A stretch of 64,000 nt of DNA from Curvularia sp. ZM96 (Eukaryota > Ascomycota > Dothideomycetes > Pleosporales > Pleosporaceae): positions 2,728,001 through 2,792,000 of the forward strand of contig JAJGBQ010000003.1 of NCBI GenBank assembly GCA_022457065.1, written 5' to 3'. The position numbers and the translations under genes were made by a program. Under the pieces are notes generated by a model that saw only the letters and a list, made by a program, of their open reading frames with translations, was not told where the DNA came from and made no database searches. How positions within the stretch are numbered: the first letter of the stretch is position 1; the number at the start of each line of letters is the position of its first letter. Shown one piece after another: positions 10,674 through 22,956 of this stretch.

Positions 10674-11452
10674 TTAACCCATCGCCTTCAAGAAATTTGC
10701 CTCCTTAATTGCCGCTCTCCGCTTATTCCGCATCGCCTTTGTCAACTCGTCTCTCGCATCCGCCGCCTGCACCGCACCCTCAAGGGTGCCATCGCCAGCG
10801 GGTAGGTCAATCGTCTGCTCGTACAGCGGCACTTTGGGTATCATCATCTCCGGGTTCATGGCTTGTTCCTTGCGGAGGCGCTTAGCGGCTAGACGACGCT
10901 GTTTCTTGGATTTGGCTGTGGTAGGAGTTAGCATATTGCACGCCAATGGCAAAGGTAGAAAAAGAGGTAAAATGGAAACGTACAGAATAAATCTCCCGCC
11001 CCCTGCTCCGCCTTCTTCTCTTGCCGATCGAGAATCGTCCACAGCCATGCGGGATACTCTTCGTCTGGCGCGGCAACGGGATCCTGTCTGTCTTTCAAGA
11101 AATTGAGACCCTTGAGCGGCTGACCCGCCGGTATGCTGCTCTTGACTAATGGTGCGACTTTCTTCTTTGCGGCTTCTGCGGCAGTTGCTTTCAGATCGGG
11201 GCTTGCGGCGGGCGTCAATGGCTCGCTGAAGGGTTGCGCGGCAGACGTGGATGTGGCGGTGGGCGGGGTATGTGAGGAGGATGAGTCGCCTTGACGCGCG
11301 GCAGATTGCGTGGCTGTAGAGCTGGAAATGGGCGTCGCATTGTGGAGGGGAGATGTGGTGGTGAGGAAGCGTGGGTTCTGTGGGCGCAGAGCGAATGGTG
11401 AGAGTTGCTGGGCGCTACGAGAGGCAGCCCGGAGGCACGATCGACAAATCAT
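10674..11452 (-). CDS. MRPL37: Mitochondrial large ribosomal subunit protein mL54
   Basis: Exons 11452-10984 and 10915-10674 join in phase across a 68-nt intron (GTACGT...CACAG) to give 236 residues. The N-terminus (MICRSCLRAASRSAQ, Arg/Ser-rich, no acidic residues) is a typical mitochondrial presequence, followed by a Ser/Thr/Ala-rich linker. The conserved core contains GLNFLKDRQDPVA, then EYPAWLWTILD, characteristic of mL54 (yeast Mrpl37), then a basic C-terminus after the intron (SKSKKQRRLAAKRLRKEQ). Role: component of the mitochondrial 54S ribosomal subunit. The linker before the core looks longer than in yeast, common in filamentous fungi. Confidence 0.88.
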
Positions 11453-12375
11453 CTTTTCTGGAGGACGTGCCTGGGTGGGAGAGGGCGTTTCGTCAGGGCT
11501 GGGTTGCTGCTTGTCCCCTCCTCAATTGACGATGGTTCAAAAGTTTGAGACGACAAGGGAAGGCTGCCGAGGTGTTTCGCCGACGCCGGTTGGCGTTAGG
11601 CGATGCGGTCCATCCGTCCACCACCACACCCGCCCGCGCTACACCTAGAGGAGCCATGTCATCCTCCTCCACTTCTTAACAGATCGTTTTAAGATGCACA
11701 TGCACATGCACATGCGATCGCCCGGATAGCTCTGGATAGGCAGGTCTCAGTTACGGATTAGCACCTGCCTATCTTGAAATTCTCCGGCTGCTTTATGCCT
11801 CCCCAGGTAGCTAGGTTGCTGAGACAGGCATACGCAAGCATGATCTGCACGGCTGGAATCAAAGCCGAGAGACTGGCAAGCTGCCGAAGCACCAATGTAA
11901 CATCGCATCATGTGAAGAACGAGTTGTGAAATGCCACTGGCATAGGAATGTGTTTCTTTCATTCTGGAATATGTAGGTCTGAGACACAGACGCAGTGTAG
12001 TCACTACATCCAACATAGCCCAGAACAAGTGACTGCGCCTATGGCGAGCCACGACCCTGGTGACATCGTACAGAGAGCAAAACGTGAGAGATCGTTAAAG
12101 ACAGTGCGGGATCAGTGCCCAAAACCTGAGGCTGAGATTCCGGAGATACCTAATGCGTCCCTTCCAACCAGACCAGCAGGCGAAATCAAAAAATATATGG
12201 AACAGGGGAAACTAACATTAGACAAATGAATGGGTGGGGTTTGTGATGGGAATCCGCTAATATGTACAGAGGAAAAGGGAGAGCATGAGACGTTGTCTAA
12301 GGTATCGAGCAACAAGCAACAGAGACCATCCGGGTGATGCGGGGTAAAGAAAACTGGAGAGAGCCCAAGGTTTGC
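11453..12375. other. Intergenic upstream of mL54
   Basis: About 0.9 kb containing the mL54 promoter, a hexanucleotide repeat (11694-11715) and the 3' flank of the next gene. The open frame 11948-12229 has no domain and no supporting signals; not called. Confidence 0.4.
11694..11715. repeat. ATGCAC microsatellite
   Basis: Three perfect ATGCAC hexamers and a partial fourth, 242 bp upstream of the mL54 start. Likely a simple repeat; no function inferred. Confidence 0.8.
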
Positions 12376-13221
12376 TCAAATCCAAGCCATGGCAGGGGGC
12401 TGGTGTGGCATGCCGAAACGTCTGCTGAACAAGGGCTGGATGTCTGCCAGGTAGTCAGCAGCACAAAAGGCCGCCAGGTTCTTGGATCGCATGGCGGAGA
12501 AGTCGGCCTCGGCCTCGGCATCTCGAATCACACCACCAAACTCTTCAACGACTTCGTTAAGCTGTTCGAGCTCGCGGCCAAAGGGATGGGTCTCTTCCTC
12601 GATTGTGGATGTAAACATGTCGATCGATGCTCGGTGTTCTCGCGAACTTCGCACTGAGCCCACGCTTCCGCGCGAGCTGGTGCTAACGTGCTGGAGAGAT
12701 CGCTTGTGGGCCAGTCGCTCGTGCGCGCGCTTGCTGTGCGAGAGCGCCCTCTGCGGGATAGCCGGGACAGGCTCGGTAATCTCTTCCTTAACCCTCTTCA
12801 AACTGGTGGTAGAAGCCGACTTCTTCAGTGGTTTGACGGTGGGCGATGGAAGGCCCGCAAGGTGGTGAGGCACTGGGGAAATAGGCGAGAGATCGACGGA
12901 GGAAGCATCCGTCAGGGTCGTGTCCCTGGACCCGTGCGAAGAGGCCCGAGAGCGAGTTGATACACTATGGTCAGAGTCGTCTGCCGATGATTGAGCCATG
13001 GAAGCCATAGAAGCCATGGAAGAGGCGCTTTTCAGGTTGGCAATGTCGGGCGCGTTGTACGAAAGCATGTTGGTAGTCGACACAAGAGCAACCGGCAGTG
13101 AGATTTTGGCGCGGTCGATAGTGGAGCCATTCTTGACACTCTGGCTGCGGGTTGGCGAAGTGGACTCCTTCGGCTCGTCAGTCCGCTTCATGCGCTTCGT
13201 CATGGCGCGAGCGAGAGACAT
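12376..13221 (-). CDS. Conserved Ser-rich fungal protein of unknown function
   Basis: Single-exon frame of 281 residues. The N-terminus is basic (MTKRMKRTDEPKE), followed by a long Ser/Thr/Pro-rich disordered stretch with many SP sites (VDLSPISPVPHH) and basic patches (KRAHERLAHKRSL), suggesting phosphoregulation. The C-terminal 70 residues are more ordered: a coiled segment (GRELEQLNEVVEEFGGVI) and then FSAMRSKNLAAFCAADYLADI, which looks conserved. I recognise no catalytic domain. Upstream lies a long CT-rich/poly-T region typical of strong fungal promoters. Probably a real, expressed gene; function unknown. Confidence 0.7.
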   Translation of the reverse strand: MSLARAMTKRMKRTDEPKESTSPTRSQSVKNGSTIDRAKISLPVALVSTTNMLSYNAPDIANLKSASSMASMASMAQSSADDSDHSVSTRSRASSHGSRDTTLTDASSVDLSPISPVPHHLAGLPSPTVKPLKKSASTTSLKRVKEEITEPVPAIPQRALSHSKRAHERLAHKRSLQHVSTSSRGSVGSVRSSREHRASIDMFTSTIEEETHPFGRELEQLNEVVEEFGGVIRDAEAEADFSAMRSKNLAAFCAADYLADIQPLFSRRFGMPHQPPAMAWI

Positions 13222-15140
13222 ATTGAAGGATTAATTCGAGAGAAGTGGGCGATATTGCAAGATAAGCGTCTAGCAGTCGGGCGCAGAGCGGGCAATTCTG
13301 GCAGAGACCGTCGTTGGCCGCTATCTAGGTGAGGTGCAGCTAAGCGGGGTACTGCCGTAGATAAATTGCGCTTGTTGCTGGCACGAGGTCCAAACAGCTG
13401 CTCGTTAGTGCTCCGCTAATGCAACTGTCGCAGACTTCTAGAATGAAGGCAAACAGCGATTTGCGGTCGACAGTGACTGTGGAGTTGGCCTTGTGGTACA
13501 GAGGTCACAAGGTAGGATGGTTCAACGGTCCGGTGCACTTGGTTCCAGCAAACTCGTTGATGTCGTTGTTGCTAGTGAATCGATAACTTTTTGTGACGTT
13601 TTCTCCGGTTTTTTTTTTTTGGTGGTTTTCTTGTTTGAGTTGCTGGTCTCGCAGCAGGCAGTGAAGAAGATAGGGATAAATGGGGTGGCAAAGGGGGGAA
13701 GTGAGAAGGACCGTCTGTCAAAGAGCGTTGTGAAGGGTTGTGAAGTAAAGAGCGAACACCGGGCTGCGCAAGGAAGGGGTTGCTGGTCTGCGAGGCAACG
13801 CGCGCTTGAGGCAAAGGGAGGGAAGAAGGCAGTGAAGAGGAGAGCGCGTGATTCAGCGACCAGCGGCCTTCTTGAAAAACCCAGAGACGGCCTGTCTCCC
13901 AAGAGATTGACTGGGCCCGGCCAGGAACAGCCAACCGCTGGCGACGCGACCCTGCGCTAGCGCGTGATGCCCGCTGCGTTGGGCCTAGCGCGTCCGGCGT
14001 TTCCTGCAGCGCGCCAATCAGACGGCCTTCACGGCGTCTCAGGTTAAGGTGGCTTCATTGGTCTGTTTGCTTGTTCTGCCCGGCTGGTACCATTACTGAA
14101 TAGCTGTTTCAATGCTGGCCAGGAGCAGCGTCACCCACTCCACTTCCGGCGTCATGGGCTCAACCAGAATTAGAATGGCATTGACTCTGCTGAAATGAAC
14201 GCCCCAAAGCCTCGCTTCGACCTGCGCCCGCGGGCCACTCCCCGTCTACCCGCGAATCACAGCCGTCCACCTCATCCACAACCGTCACGACTATACATGC
14301 GCAATTTGCCTGCCTGCCATGTGGCCATTCATCGCATTCCAAACTCTATCGCCCCCCTTGCGAAGGCGCAAGAGGCGAGTTGGCTGCTGACACGACTGCG
14401 CACTTGTACGCGCGCGTCCGAACCGAACTCTGTATCCGCTAAACCCAACCGCCCTGCCCCTCTCTTATAAACTTCTTCGACAAGTCCGCCGCCAGTGCTG
14501 CCGTTCTGCCTTACGCGGCGTCCGAGTTTCAAACCTCAGCGAGGGCCGACCGTGACAAGATTTGTACGTGGTAGTATATGCACTAGCATGTACCTGGTCA
14601 TGACGATCTCGCCAGACCGAGACCTCTCTCCTCACTCGGGATCCACTGGGGGGCTCACCCATGTGTGCCCAGCCGGTCTCGAAGTGCAGGTGCTGCGAAC
14701 GTTGATCTGCCGCCGGTTGGCGCTATTTGGAGTATAGCGCCATGTTGGTTTGCCTTGCCGCCCTTTCCTAGCGCCGTGAATGCGAAAACAACCTAGGCTA
14801 CGTGTCCAGCCTTTTTCACTGACGCTGAGAGCCATAGTTCATACAAAATAGAACCATACAAAGGCTGGGCGAGTCAGATGAGATGAAAGGAGCCGGAAAG
14901 GCTAGGGCGGGGAGATCGGGGACTCGGGGAGTTGATGAAACATGCACGGATCCGCAAAATCCACCACGCCTATGGAAACAGCATCAAACATCTTACACCA
15001 TGTAAGATGCCTAGAGTAAGCTTCACATTGTGCCTCGTCACGCCTCGTCACACCAGATTTGTACACAAGCAAACGAACATCGTCACATCCTGAAGCTATT
15101 GACCCTGTGTCCAGCTTCTCTCCCTCAGGGTATCTTGGTC
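13222..15140. other. Long intergenic region, promoter of the Ser-rich gene
   Basis: About 1.9 kb. On the minus strand 13520-13930 is pyrimidine-rich and overlapping open frames there (13522-13902, 13572-13934) are low-complexity; I read it as promoter/5' leader of the 13221 gene. A poly-T run lies at about 13609-13620. The frame 14195-14470 (+) is Pro/Arg-rich and unsupported. No RNA gene seen. Confidence 0.4.
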
Positions 15141-16838
15141 CTACTCCTCCATCGACTCCCATCCCTTGTCACCTCCGTCCTCGTCACCGTCCTCATCGTT
15201 GCTCTCTCCTTCTTCCGAGTCCGAGTCCGTGTCTTGCTCCTCCAAGCCCACCAGACGCTCCTTGCCGTCTCCTCGGACCGCTGGTACCTTGCTTGCAAAC
15301 GCCGCACGCACAGCTGCGTTGGTGCTCGTGTCCCAAATCTGGACTGCACCCTTGCTTCCTGCCACTGCCAATCGGAATCCAACCTCATTATCAGGGGCAA
15401 ATGATGTGGAGAAGACTTTTCCTACCCCCAAGTCTCGTGATACCACCATGCTGGGTCCGCTTTCCTGAATGTTCCATAGTTTGACTTGCTTGTCTGTAGA
15501 TCCTGTCGCCAAATAACCAGGTATCACCGGGTTGATGTCAAACGATGAGATGGACTCGTCATGGGCTTGTAGTATCCACACAGGTTTCGAGGCCGACGGG
15601 TCTTTGGGTGCGTTGCGAACATCGTGATAGTGTATCATGCCGTTCTCAGTCGAGACCTGGCACTGTCAGTACTACATCATTAGGTTTTTGGCATTGCAGC
15701 ACTTACATAGAAGTAGTTGGGGTCGTGAGGGTTCCACCGTACACTCTCGACGTCACTCTCAACACCCCACCGTGGCGCCTTTGCGTCGGGTGCACGCATA
15801 TCAGCAACCACAACTGTGCGATCGTAACTACCACTCAGCAGTGCTGTAGTCTCAACAGGGTGCCAAGCCACGGAGCACACCTTGTCTGTGTGGTACGTGT
15901 ATGACTTTGCGCATTTTGTCGTGTTCAAGTCCCATAGCTTGATGGTCTTGTCGGCAGATGAGGATGCGAGCAGGTTGCGGTGGTGACGGTTGGCTGCGAG
16001 CGAGAGCACAGAGTCGACGTGGAACTCGTCATTGGCCTTCTTCGACTTCTTCTTCTTCTTTTTGGGCTTGTCGGCCTTGCTGGCGTCGTCGGCGCCTTGT
16101 CCCAGCACGGCATCGGGGTACATGCTGTCAACCACATCCAAGTTCCAGATCTCAATGTCTGGGTCCATGGTTCCAATAGCCACAAAGTTGCCCTTGCCTT
16201 CGCTTGTGCCCGCAGATTTGCCCACAGGAAGATCTAGCCATTCGACAGCAAGCGGAATGGCAGGCAACATGATGTCGTGGTGCACGTAGAGGTTATCATC
16301 CTCGTCTTCGTAGACATAGACCTCGAGATGCGCAACCTCGTCCTCTATCCTTCCTGCCAAAACCAGGTTGTCTGTTGCCAGAATCTGTAGCTCTTCCCGC
16401 TCTTCCTCATCCTCATCGTCACCGCCCTCCATGGTAATGTACGGGTCGTCCTCCTCGTTCTCGTGGAAGACTAAGTTCTTGACGTTGCCAAACATGGCCA
16501 TGGTATCGCCCTGATCCTGAGCGACTTCATCATCGTAGTGCTCAAGGTCATATTCTTTAAGATCATCGTCATCGTCCCTTCAAATAATTAGCTTTTGATT
16601 CCCAGCAATCCAAGCAGCGCACCCACTCATCGTCCTTCTTCACAGCTTTGCTCGAAGTTCCGTTGCTCTTGGACTTCTCCTCAGCTTGTGCCTCTTCGAG
16701 TTCTTCCTTGGCGTCTTCCAGCTGCAGGTTCGCAAGCTTCGATATGCGGTCGTATTCTTCTTCGTCAAATTGATACCGGGTAGGAAAGGGTGCTGCAAAG
16801 CCGCGCGGCACCCACGTCGTTGCTGTGATCATAGACAT
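15141..16838 (-). CDS. PWP1: WD40 ribosome-biogenesis protein PWP1
   Basis: Exons 16838-16627, 16577-15707 and 15656-15141 join in phase to 532 residues. The first intron uses donor GTGGGT and acceptor AAG, the second GTAAGT and CAG. Start chosen at 16838 because it gives MSMITATTWVPRGFAA, matching the family N-terminus; an in-frame upstream ATG (16934) would add 32 residues. Acidic region (DDDDLKEYDLEHYDDE), then HVEVYVY/LYVHHDIMLPAIPLAVEWLD-type segments, a Lys-rich loop (KKKKKKSKK) and WD40 blades (NLLASSSADKTIKLWD; GYLATGSTDKQVKLWN), ending in an acidic tail. Pwp1 acts in the nucleolus in 60S/25S rRNA processing. Divergent from PRP16, 245 bp apart. Confidence 0.93.
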
Positions 16839-17083
16839 TGTGGCGTTATGAAAAGAGAATGCGCGCAGCGAGAGCGCAAGTTGCGTGGGGAACTTTTTTA
16901 CGAGTAGGAAATAATTTTGGGCGCCCCGCAACAATTGGCCGAAGCGCGTTCCCTATCGATAATTGCGGACCTCCGAGCATCAACTTTCCCGCCATCTCAT
17001 CACCACCGACACCACGGGGTTCATCACGCCCCTCAGCATACACTTTCTTCCCCGAAGCAGCATTTTGAGTCGCGGCAATCATC
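16839..17083. promoter_or_regulatory. Shared divergent promoter PWP1 / PRP16
   Basis: Only 245 bp separate the two start codons, so both genes must be driven from this segment, which includes both 5' leaders. No TATA box is obvious, as usual for housekeeping promoters. Confidence 0.55.
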
Positions 17084-20023
17084 ATGGAACGTGGTCACAG
17101 CCCAAAGAGGCGAAAGCTTGACCCCGAAGAATACTCGATCGCGCCTCGTCCAAAGTTTCGCAAACCAAACAAGCCCGCGTCTTCCCGCGCGCAGACGCCC
17201 AAAGCCAACGAAAATGGCGCGAATCCATCCCAGGAGTCTTTTGAGGGCCCAGAGCCTCTGGTGGACGACTTTGACTCAATGGCCCTGGACCGCGATTGGT
17301 ACGGCGGTGAGGAGAACGGGCATACGTTTGGCGACGATACGCATAACCCCTTTGGTGGCGCTGAGAGCTCATGGCTCGATGCGCAACGAGAAGCTGCTTT
17401 GACAGAAAAGAAGCAGAACAACCGAGCGAGCATGCGGGCACAGCAAAAGCAGAAGGACGTCGATGCATGGGAGACGAATCGAATGCTTCAATCCGGCGTC
17501 GCCCAAAGAAGACACTTTGACGATGACTTTGACGACGATGAAGAGAGTATGCGCGTGCATATCCTCGTACACGAGCTCAGACCACCGTTTTTGGACGGGA
17601 AGACTGTCTTCACCAAGCAAATCGACCCAGTTCCGGCGGTGCGAGATCCTCAGAGCGATATGGCAGTCTTCAGTCGGCGCGGCAGTCGCGTGGTGAAGGA
17701 AAAGCGACAACAAAAAGAACGACAAAAGCAGACGCAGGAAGCCACCAGCGCGAAGGGCACTACATTGGGAAACATCATGGGCATCAAGGAAGAGGATACC
17801 GACAGCGCTGCGCCCGCGCCTGAAGAAGAAGAGAAACAGGGCGGCAGCAAGTTTGCCCAACATCTCAGCAAGCAGGAAGGTGCAAGCGCTTTCAGTAAGA
17901 GCAAGACACTCAGGGAGCAGAGGCAATACCTCCCAGCCTTTGCAGTACGAGAAGACTTGCTTCGTGTAATCCGAGATAACCAAGTCATTATTGTCGTTGG
18001 TCAAACTGGCTCTGGAAAGACTACCCAGTTGACCCAGTTCCTTTATGAGGACGGTTACGCTAAGAATGGACTTATTGGCTGTACACAACCACGCCGTGTG
18101 GCAGCCATGAGTGTTGCGAAACGTGTGAGCGAAGAAATGGAAGTTAAGCTGGGTGGCTTGGTGGGATATGCGATTCGTTTCGAAGACTGCACTAGCAAAG
18201 AAACCAAGATCAAATATATGACTGATGGTGTCTTGCTTCGAGAATCATTGGTTGAGCCTGATCTGGACAAGTACTCTTGCATCATCATGGACGAAGCACA
18301 CGAGAGAGCCTTGAATACCGATGTGCTGATGGGTCTTCTCAAAAAAGTGCTGGCCCGAAGACGAGATCTCAAGCTGATTGTTACCTCGGCCACCATGAAC
18401 GCAGATCGATTCTCGCGCTTCTACGGAGGCGCTCCGGAATTTATTATCCCAGGACGAACGTTCCCCGTAGACATTCAGTACTCACGATCACCATGCGAGG
18501 ACTATGTCGACAGTGCTGTCAAGCAAGTCTTGGCTATCCATGTGTCACAAGGACCCGGCGATATCCTGGTATTCATGACGGGTCAAGAGGATATTGAAAT
18601 TACCTGTGAGCTTATCGCAGAGCGACTCAAGCTGCTGAATGATCCGCCAAAACTCAGCATCCTTCCCATTTACAGTCAGATGCCTGCTGATCTGCAAGCA
18701 AAGATCTTTGAGCGGGCTGCACCAGGCGTGCGTAAGGTCATTGTAGCGACCAACATTGCTGAAACGAGTTTGACCGTTGACGGTATCATGTATGTCGTCG
18801 ATGCGGGATTCTCCAAGCTCAAAGTCTATAACCCTAAGATGGGCATGGACACGCTTCAAATTACGCCGATCTCCCAAGCAAATGCTTCGCAACGTGCTGG
18901 TCGTGCTGGGCGTACAGGTCCTGGAAAATGCTTCCATTTATACACCGAGAGGGCTTTCAGAGATGAATTCTACATCCAAACGATACCGGAAATTCAGCGT
19001 ACGAACCTCGCCAATACTGTTCTGCTTCTCAAATCGCTCGGTGTGCGAGACTTGCTAGACTTTGATTTCATGGATCCGCCGCCCCAAGATACAATCACCA
19101 CTTCGCTCTTCGACCTTTGGGCCCTCGGCGCACTTGACAACATTGGCAACCTGACCGACCTGGGACGTACCATGACGGCCTTCCCTATGGACCCTTCTCT
19201 TGCTAAACTCATCATAACAGCCACAGAATACGAATGCAGCGAAGAAATGCTGACAATCGTCGCCATGCTCTCCGTTCCCTCCGTCTTCTACCGCCCCAAA
19301 GAACGACAAGAAGAATCTGACGCCGCACGCGAAAAGTTTTTTGTCCCAGAATCCGATCACCTCACTCTGCTGCACGTATACACGCAGTGGAAAGTAAACG
19401 GCTACTCAGACGGCTGGTGCATCCGGCACTTCCTGCACCCAAAAGCGCTGCGTCGCGCCAAAGAAATCCGCGACCAGATCCTCGACATCATGGGCAAGCA
19501 GAAAATGCCCCTCATCTCCTGTGGCACCGACTGGGACATAATCCGTAAATGCATTTGCTCAGGCTACTACCACCAAGCCGCCAAAGTCAAAGGCATCGGT
19601 GAATACATCAACCTCCGCACCTCGGTCACCATCCAGCTACATCCTACATCCGCCCTCTACGGCTTAGGTTACCTCCCTGATTACGTCGTCTACCACGAAC
19701 TCATCCTCACGTCCAAGGAATACATGTCGTGCGTTACCGCCGTCGATCCCCACTGGCTCGCCGACTTGGGCGCCGTGTTTTACTCCATCAAGGAAAAAGG
19801 GTACTCGGCGCGTGACAAGCGCATTGTCGAGACGGAGTTTAACAAGAAGGCGGAGTTGGAGAGGCAGATGGCGCTGGATAAGGAGAGGGAGGAGAGGAGG
19901 ATTGCGGAGGAGGAGAGTGGGCCTGTAGTCAGGAAGCCCGGGGCAAGTAAGAAGAAGGATGAGGATGGAGATGGCGTTGTGAAGAGGCCGGTTATTGGAA
20001 AATCAAAGTTTCGACGGAGGTAG
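17084..20023 (+). CDS. PRP16: DEAH-box splicing helicase PRP16 (DHX38 type)
   Basis: Single exon, 979 residues. The N-terminal region has the PRP16-specific DRDWYGGEE and THNPF segments, followed by [11 protein letters not shown] and [18 protein letters not shown], which separate it from PRP2, PRP22 and PRP43. Helicase motifs: Walker [11 protein letters not shown] (residues 306-315), [19 protein letters not shown] at 403-406, SAT, and [12 protein letters not shown] from about 603. HA2 and OB-fold regions follow ([30 protein letters not shown]), with a Lys-rich tail. The enzyme remodels the spliceosome by ATP hydrolysis before the second catalytic step of splicing. No intron is apparent, in contrast with most neighbours. 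Confidence 0.96.
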   Translation: MERGHSPKRRKLDPEEYSIAPRPKFRKPNKPASSRAQTPKANENGANPSQESFEGPEPLVDDFDSMALDRDWYGGEENGHTFGDDTHNPFGGAESSWLDAQREAALTEKKQNNRASMRAQQKQKDVDAWETNRMLQSGVAQRRHFDDDFDDDEESMRVHILVHELRPPFLDGKTVFTKQIDPVPAVRDPQSDMAVFSRRGSRVVKEKRQQKERQKQTQEATSAKGTTLGNIMGIKEEDTDSAAPAPEEEEKQGGSKFAQHLSKQEGASAFSKSKTLREQRQYLPAFAVREDLLRVIRDNQVIIVVGQTGSGKTTQLTQFLYEDGYAKNGLIGCTQPRRVAAMSVAKRVSEEMEVKLGGLVGYAIRFEDCTSKETKIKYMTDGVLLRESLVEPDLDKYSCIIMDEAHERALNTDVLMGLLKKVLARRRDLKLIVTSATMNADRFSRFYGGAPEFIIPGRTFPVDIQYSRSPCEDYVDSAVKQVLAIHVSQGPGDILVFMTGQEDIEITCELIAERLKLLNDPPKLSILPIYSQMPADLQAKIFERAAPGVRKVIVATNIAETSLTVDGIMYVVDAGFSKLKVYNPKMGMDTLQITPISQANASQRAGRAGRTGPGKCFHLYTERAFRDEFYIQTIPEIQRTNLANTVLLLKSLGVRDLLDFDFMDPPPQDTITTSLFDLWALGALDNIGNLTDLGRTMTAFPMDPSLAKLIITATEYECSEEMLTIVAMLSVPSVFYRPKERQEESDAAREKFFVPESDHLTLLHVYTQWKVNGYSDGWCIRHFLHPKALRRAKEIRDQILDIMGKQKMPLISCGTDWDIIRKCICSGYYHQAAKVKGIGEYINLRTSVTIQLHPTSALYGLGYLPDYVVYHELILTSKEYMSCVTAVDPHWLADLGAVFYSIKEKGYSARDKRIVETEFNKKAELERQMALDKEREERRIAEEESGPVVRKPGASKKKDEDGDGVVKRPVIGKSKFRRR

Positions 20024-20264
20024 ATTTGTGTGCCGGGGGAGATGGTGAGAAAGTAACTTATATCAATCAAGTCATGATTTTATCACCCTACCCTTTTCGT
20101 CTCTCTTCTGTAGCATGTATCAAGTGAGCGTCATCAACTTTTCCCTAGCCACAAACTCATCGCCATCAGAACAAGCAAAACCAATAGCGAAAGACACATG
20201 ACATTCGTAACTTTCATAATACCTTGTCCAACAAAGACGATCGTTAAACATGATCCCCCCCTCC

Positions 20265-22355
20265 TTACTCATCCTTCATTTCGTCATCACCACTGCCCTC
20301 ACTCCCCTCTTCATCTTCATCATCTTCATCCTCGCCAAACTCAACCCCGTACTCGGCACAAACATCCCACCGATCTCCCTTCGCACTCTTACTAACATAT
20401 TTTGTGAACCTCAGCACGCCCCTGTCACGCAGGACGATAGCCAGATTGTTCCACGCCGCAGGCTGGCTGAACAAGATGCCGTCGTCTTCATCGTCGGCAG
20501 CTGACTTGTAAATGGCAGGATCGGCCTTTGCTTTGCGGCGCTGACCGGCCCCGGTCGAGGTCGAGGGTTCTGAAGAAGTGGGCTCGGCATCGTCTTCACC
20601 GGCCATGTACATTTCGTAGCCGCCGACTTCTTCAGGCTTGGTTTGTTCGGGCTGCTTCGCCTTGCTGCTGCTGGCTTTGGTCTTCTTTTTCTTGTTGGAC
20701 TTGCCGTTTTGCGAGGTTTCCTCGACGGCAGCAGCTTCTTCGGGCTCTTCGTCTTCGTCGCCCCAGCCGCGTGAGGGTGTGATGCCGAGACATACTTCGA
20801 GCTGGGGGTCTTCTTCCTCGTAGGCAGTGGCCAGCGTGTAGTCAAGACCACGGCGGAATCGACGAGCAAAGATGTTGCTCTTTGTCAGCGTGATTCCTGT
20901 AACGAGCGAGATCCATTTCATGAAAGCAGGATGAGGGAAGAGAATGTCAACAAGGTCATCGTATGGCGTCATACCATCGTTTTCGGGATATGGTGTCGTA
21001 GGTATAGGCTGAACAGCCTTGCGGTATAGGAAACGGTGCTTGTGCGGTGGGCGTGCGACACCAACTGTTGATTCCTTGTGATGTGGGTTGGTAGGTAGGC
21101 TAGGCACTGCCTCGTGGTCCTTTGATTCAAGGTACTCCCGCAGCCGCGTCGAGAACTTGTTGGAAAGGAACTGCGCAAGTCGTACAGAGGACTCATCAGA
21201 AAACATCTTCGAGAGCTCCTCCACGGTATCTGGGACGAGATAGTTCGGGTTGATGTACTTGATAAGGAAGTCAATCTCATCCTCTGTGAGCTCGTCGTCT
21301 TCCTGCTTTGCCTGCTCTTCCCAGTATGGGTTCTCGACCCAATGGGGTTGAGGCTCATCAAAGACGTCGGCCTTGCCTCCTTGCAACTGAGCGAGTGAGC
21401 TCTTCTCGGCTAGCTTTTCCTCAAGACCCTCCTCGTAACCATCTTCTCCTTCCTGTGGGATGTGGAACCAGCCACTAATGGCCATGCGGATTCGCCCACC
21501 ATCCTCTTCCGCCTTCTCTTCAGCGCTTCGTCTGTACACTTCCTCGACATCGTGGAAGCTTTCACCAGGCTGTACTGTGAAAAAGGATAGCTGGTTCCAC
21601 GCAGGCGGAATTGACAGAGAGAAATCTGGTTGTGGTACTTTGACTTTGTCGCCGTCTGGTGTTTCAAGGTCTTCTGTCGGGTATAATCGTAACGCACCAC
21701 CCCACTCGGCTTTCCATTCGATATCGGGGTCGAGCAGATATAGGATCCAGCTCACACGGCGGCTTCCAATGACGTCGTCGTGACATAGCAAATGACATCC
21801 TGGGGTGTAAACGTTCTGCCGTGGAATTAGCACCATTTCTTTATGTCCTGACACACGCTACCTACCACAGCCATATCTGTTTTGACACCGCTCAATGGAC
21901 CGGATCCAGTTATCGAGGATAGGTACTTGCGAAACGCAGAAGAGTAGAGCGAATCGCGAAGTGTGAGGAGCGACGGCAGACGCTTGAGCGCCGAATCATC
22001 GAGGCCATCAAGATTGGCAAGATCACCAGATTGGTGAATCTTGTAGATATCTGTCTCCTTTGGTGTAAAATGGATGTGCTCGCGGATTTCGTTGCGGACG
22101 TTGCGCAGGAGCGTGTCATTGACAAGGTTCTGGATGACGGCATGCTTGTAGCTGTTGGTTCTGTCAGAAAGGGCTAATGGCAAATGCTATGGTGCTTGCG
22201 TACGGCTGCGATTGAGCGTACTCGTTGACATATGCCTCAAGCACTTTGCCGTCAAAGAGACCGTCGCGGAAGTTCTTATGCGCCTCATCGTCTGAGATGG
22301 CCCTCTTCTTCTTCGCCATGCCATTGGCAGGCGCTTCGTTCTTGCGCTTGCCCAT
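20265..22355 (-). CDS. TPA1: 2-oxoglutarate/Fe(II) prolyl hydroxylase TPA1/OFD1
   Basis: Exons 22355-22204, 22160-21866 and 21815-20265 join in phase to 665 residues. The dioxygenase domain has the first iron ligands in HDD (His161, Asp163) and the distal His237 in GESFHDVEEV, followed by the basic segment ending in ISGWFH that holds the 2-oxoglutarate-binding Arg. A second degenerate oxygenase domain and an acidic, Lys-rich insert (KSNKKKKTKASSSK) follow. Homologues hydroxylate a proline of ribosomal protein uS12 (Rps23) and, in fission yeast Ofd1, control sterol-regulator stability in response to oxygen; they also affect translation termination. N-terminus has a Lys-rich patch (AKKKR) compatible with nuclear localisation. 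Introns of 43 and 50 nt. Convergent with PRP16. Confidence 0.92.
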
Positions 22356-22956
22356 TATGACTGCAGCGACAAGCTTGAAAAAGATAGCGAGGCGAATTCA
22401 AGTTGTGGTGTGGAGGCAATGGAGGAGGAAGCTGATTGAAGATAAATTTGGTCGGCATAAGCTTTTCGCAACCGCCGACGCCATCGCCCTCACACCACAG
22501 TCGACCCACCTACCTCTGTACGGCCATCTTGTGATGATTGTTGCCCTGGGTGGGTGTTTTCCCCTCATGGTTACAGATAATGATGACCGCACCAAGCGAA
22601 CAACGGCCTGCGGCTGCAGGGCGGCAAGCCATGAAAGGGTCACAGCTAGGTGGCTGCGGAGCGCCATGTGCTCCGGTTGGCTGGCCGCTTGCTTCCGCCG
22701 CCGGCAACTTTTCCCAGCCTTTGAACTTTGGTATACACATGTTATCTTTTCACCTACTTCCAAAGGTCTAGATCTACAAGTGCGGGTAATGCGTCCCTTT
22801 GTATGGCCACAAAGGACACAACTATCTAGTGGGTATATGAACATGATCGACGGCGCGTGACCGGGTATGCATTCCGCAGTGTCAAAACGTGCATAGCTGA
22901 CGATTTCAAGGCAGAGAGGGATTCACATTGGTTGCCACTCACTAACACAGCACATG
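22356..22956. other. Intergenic between TPA1 and dynamitin
   Basis: About 0.6 kb holding the TPA1 promoter and the dynamitin 3' flank. Overlapping open frames on both strands here (22225-22860 plus, 22398-22844 minus) overlap TPA1 exon 1 or lack any domain and are not called. Confidence 0.4.

Noticed and set aside
13522..13934. Two overlapping minus-strand ORFs upstream of the Ser-rich gene
   Set aside because: Both are low-complexity readings of a pyrimidine-rich leader/promoter, in competing frames.
15958..16289. Several plus-strand ORFs over PWP1
   Set aside because: Shadows of the Lys-rich and WD40-coding minus-strand exon.
22225..22860. 211-codon plus-strand ORF
   Set aside because: It overlaps TPA1 exon 1 antisense and has no domain; coding evidence favours the minus strand.
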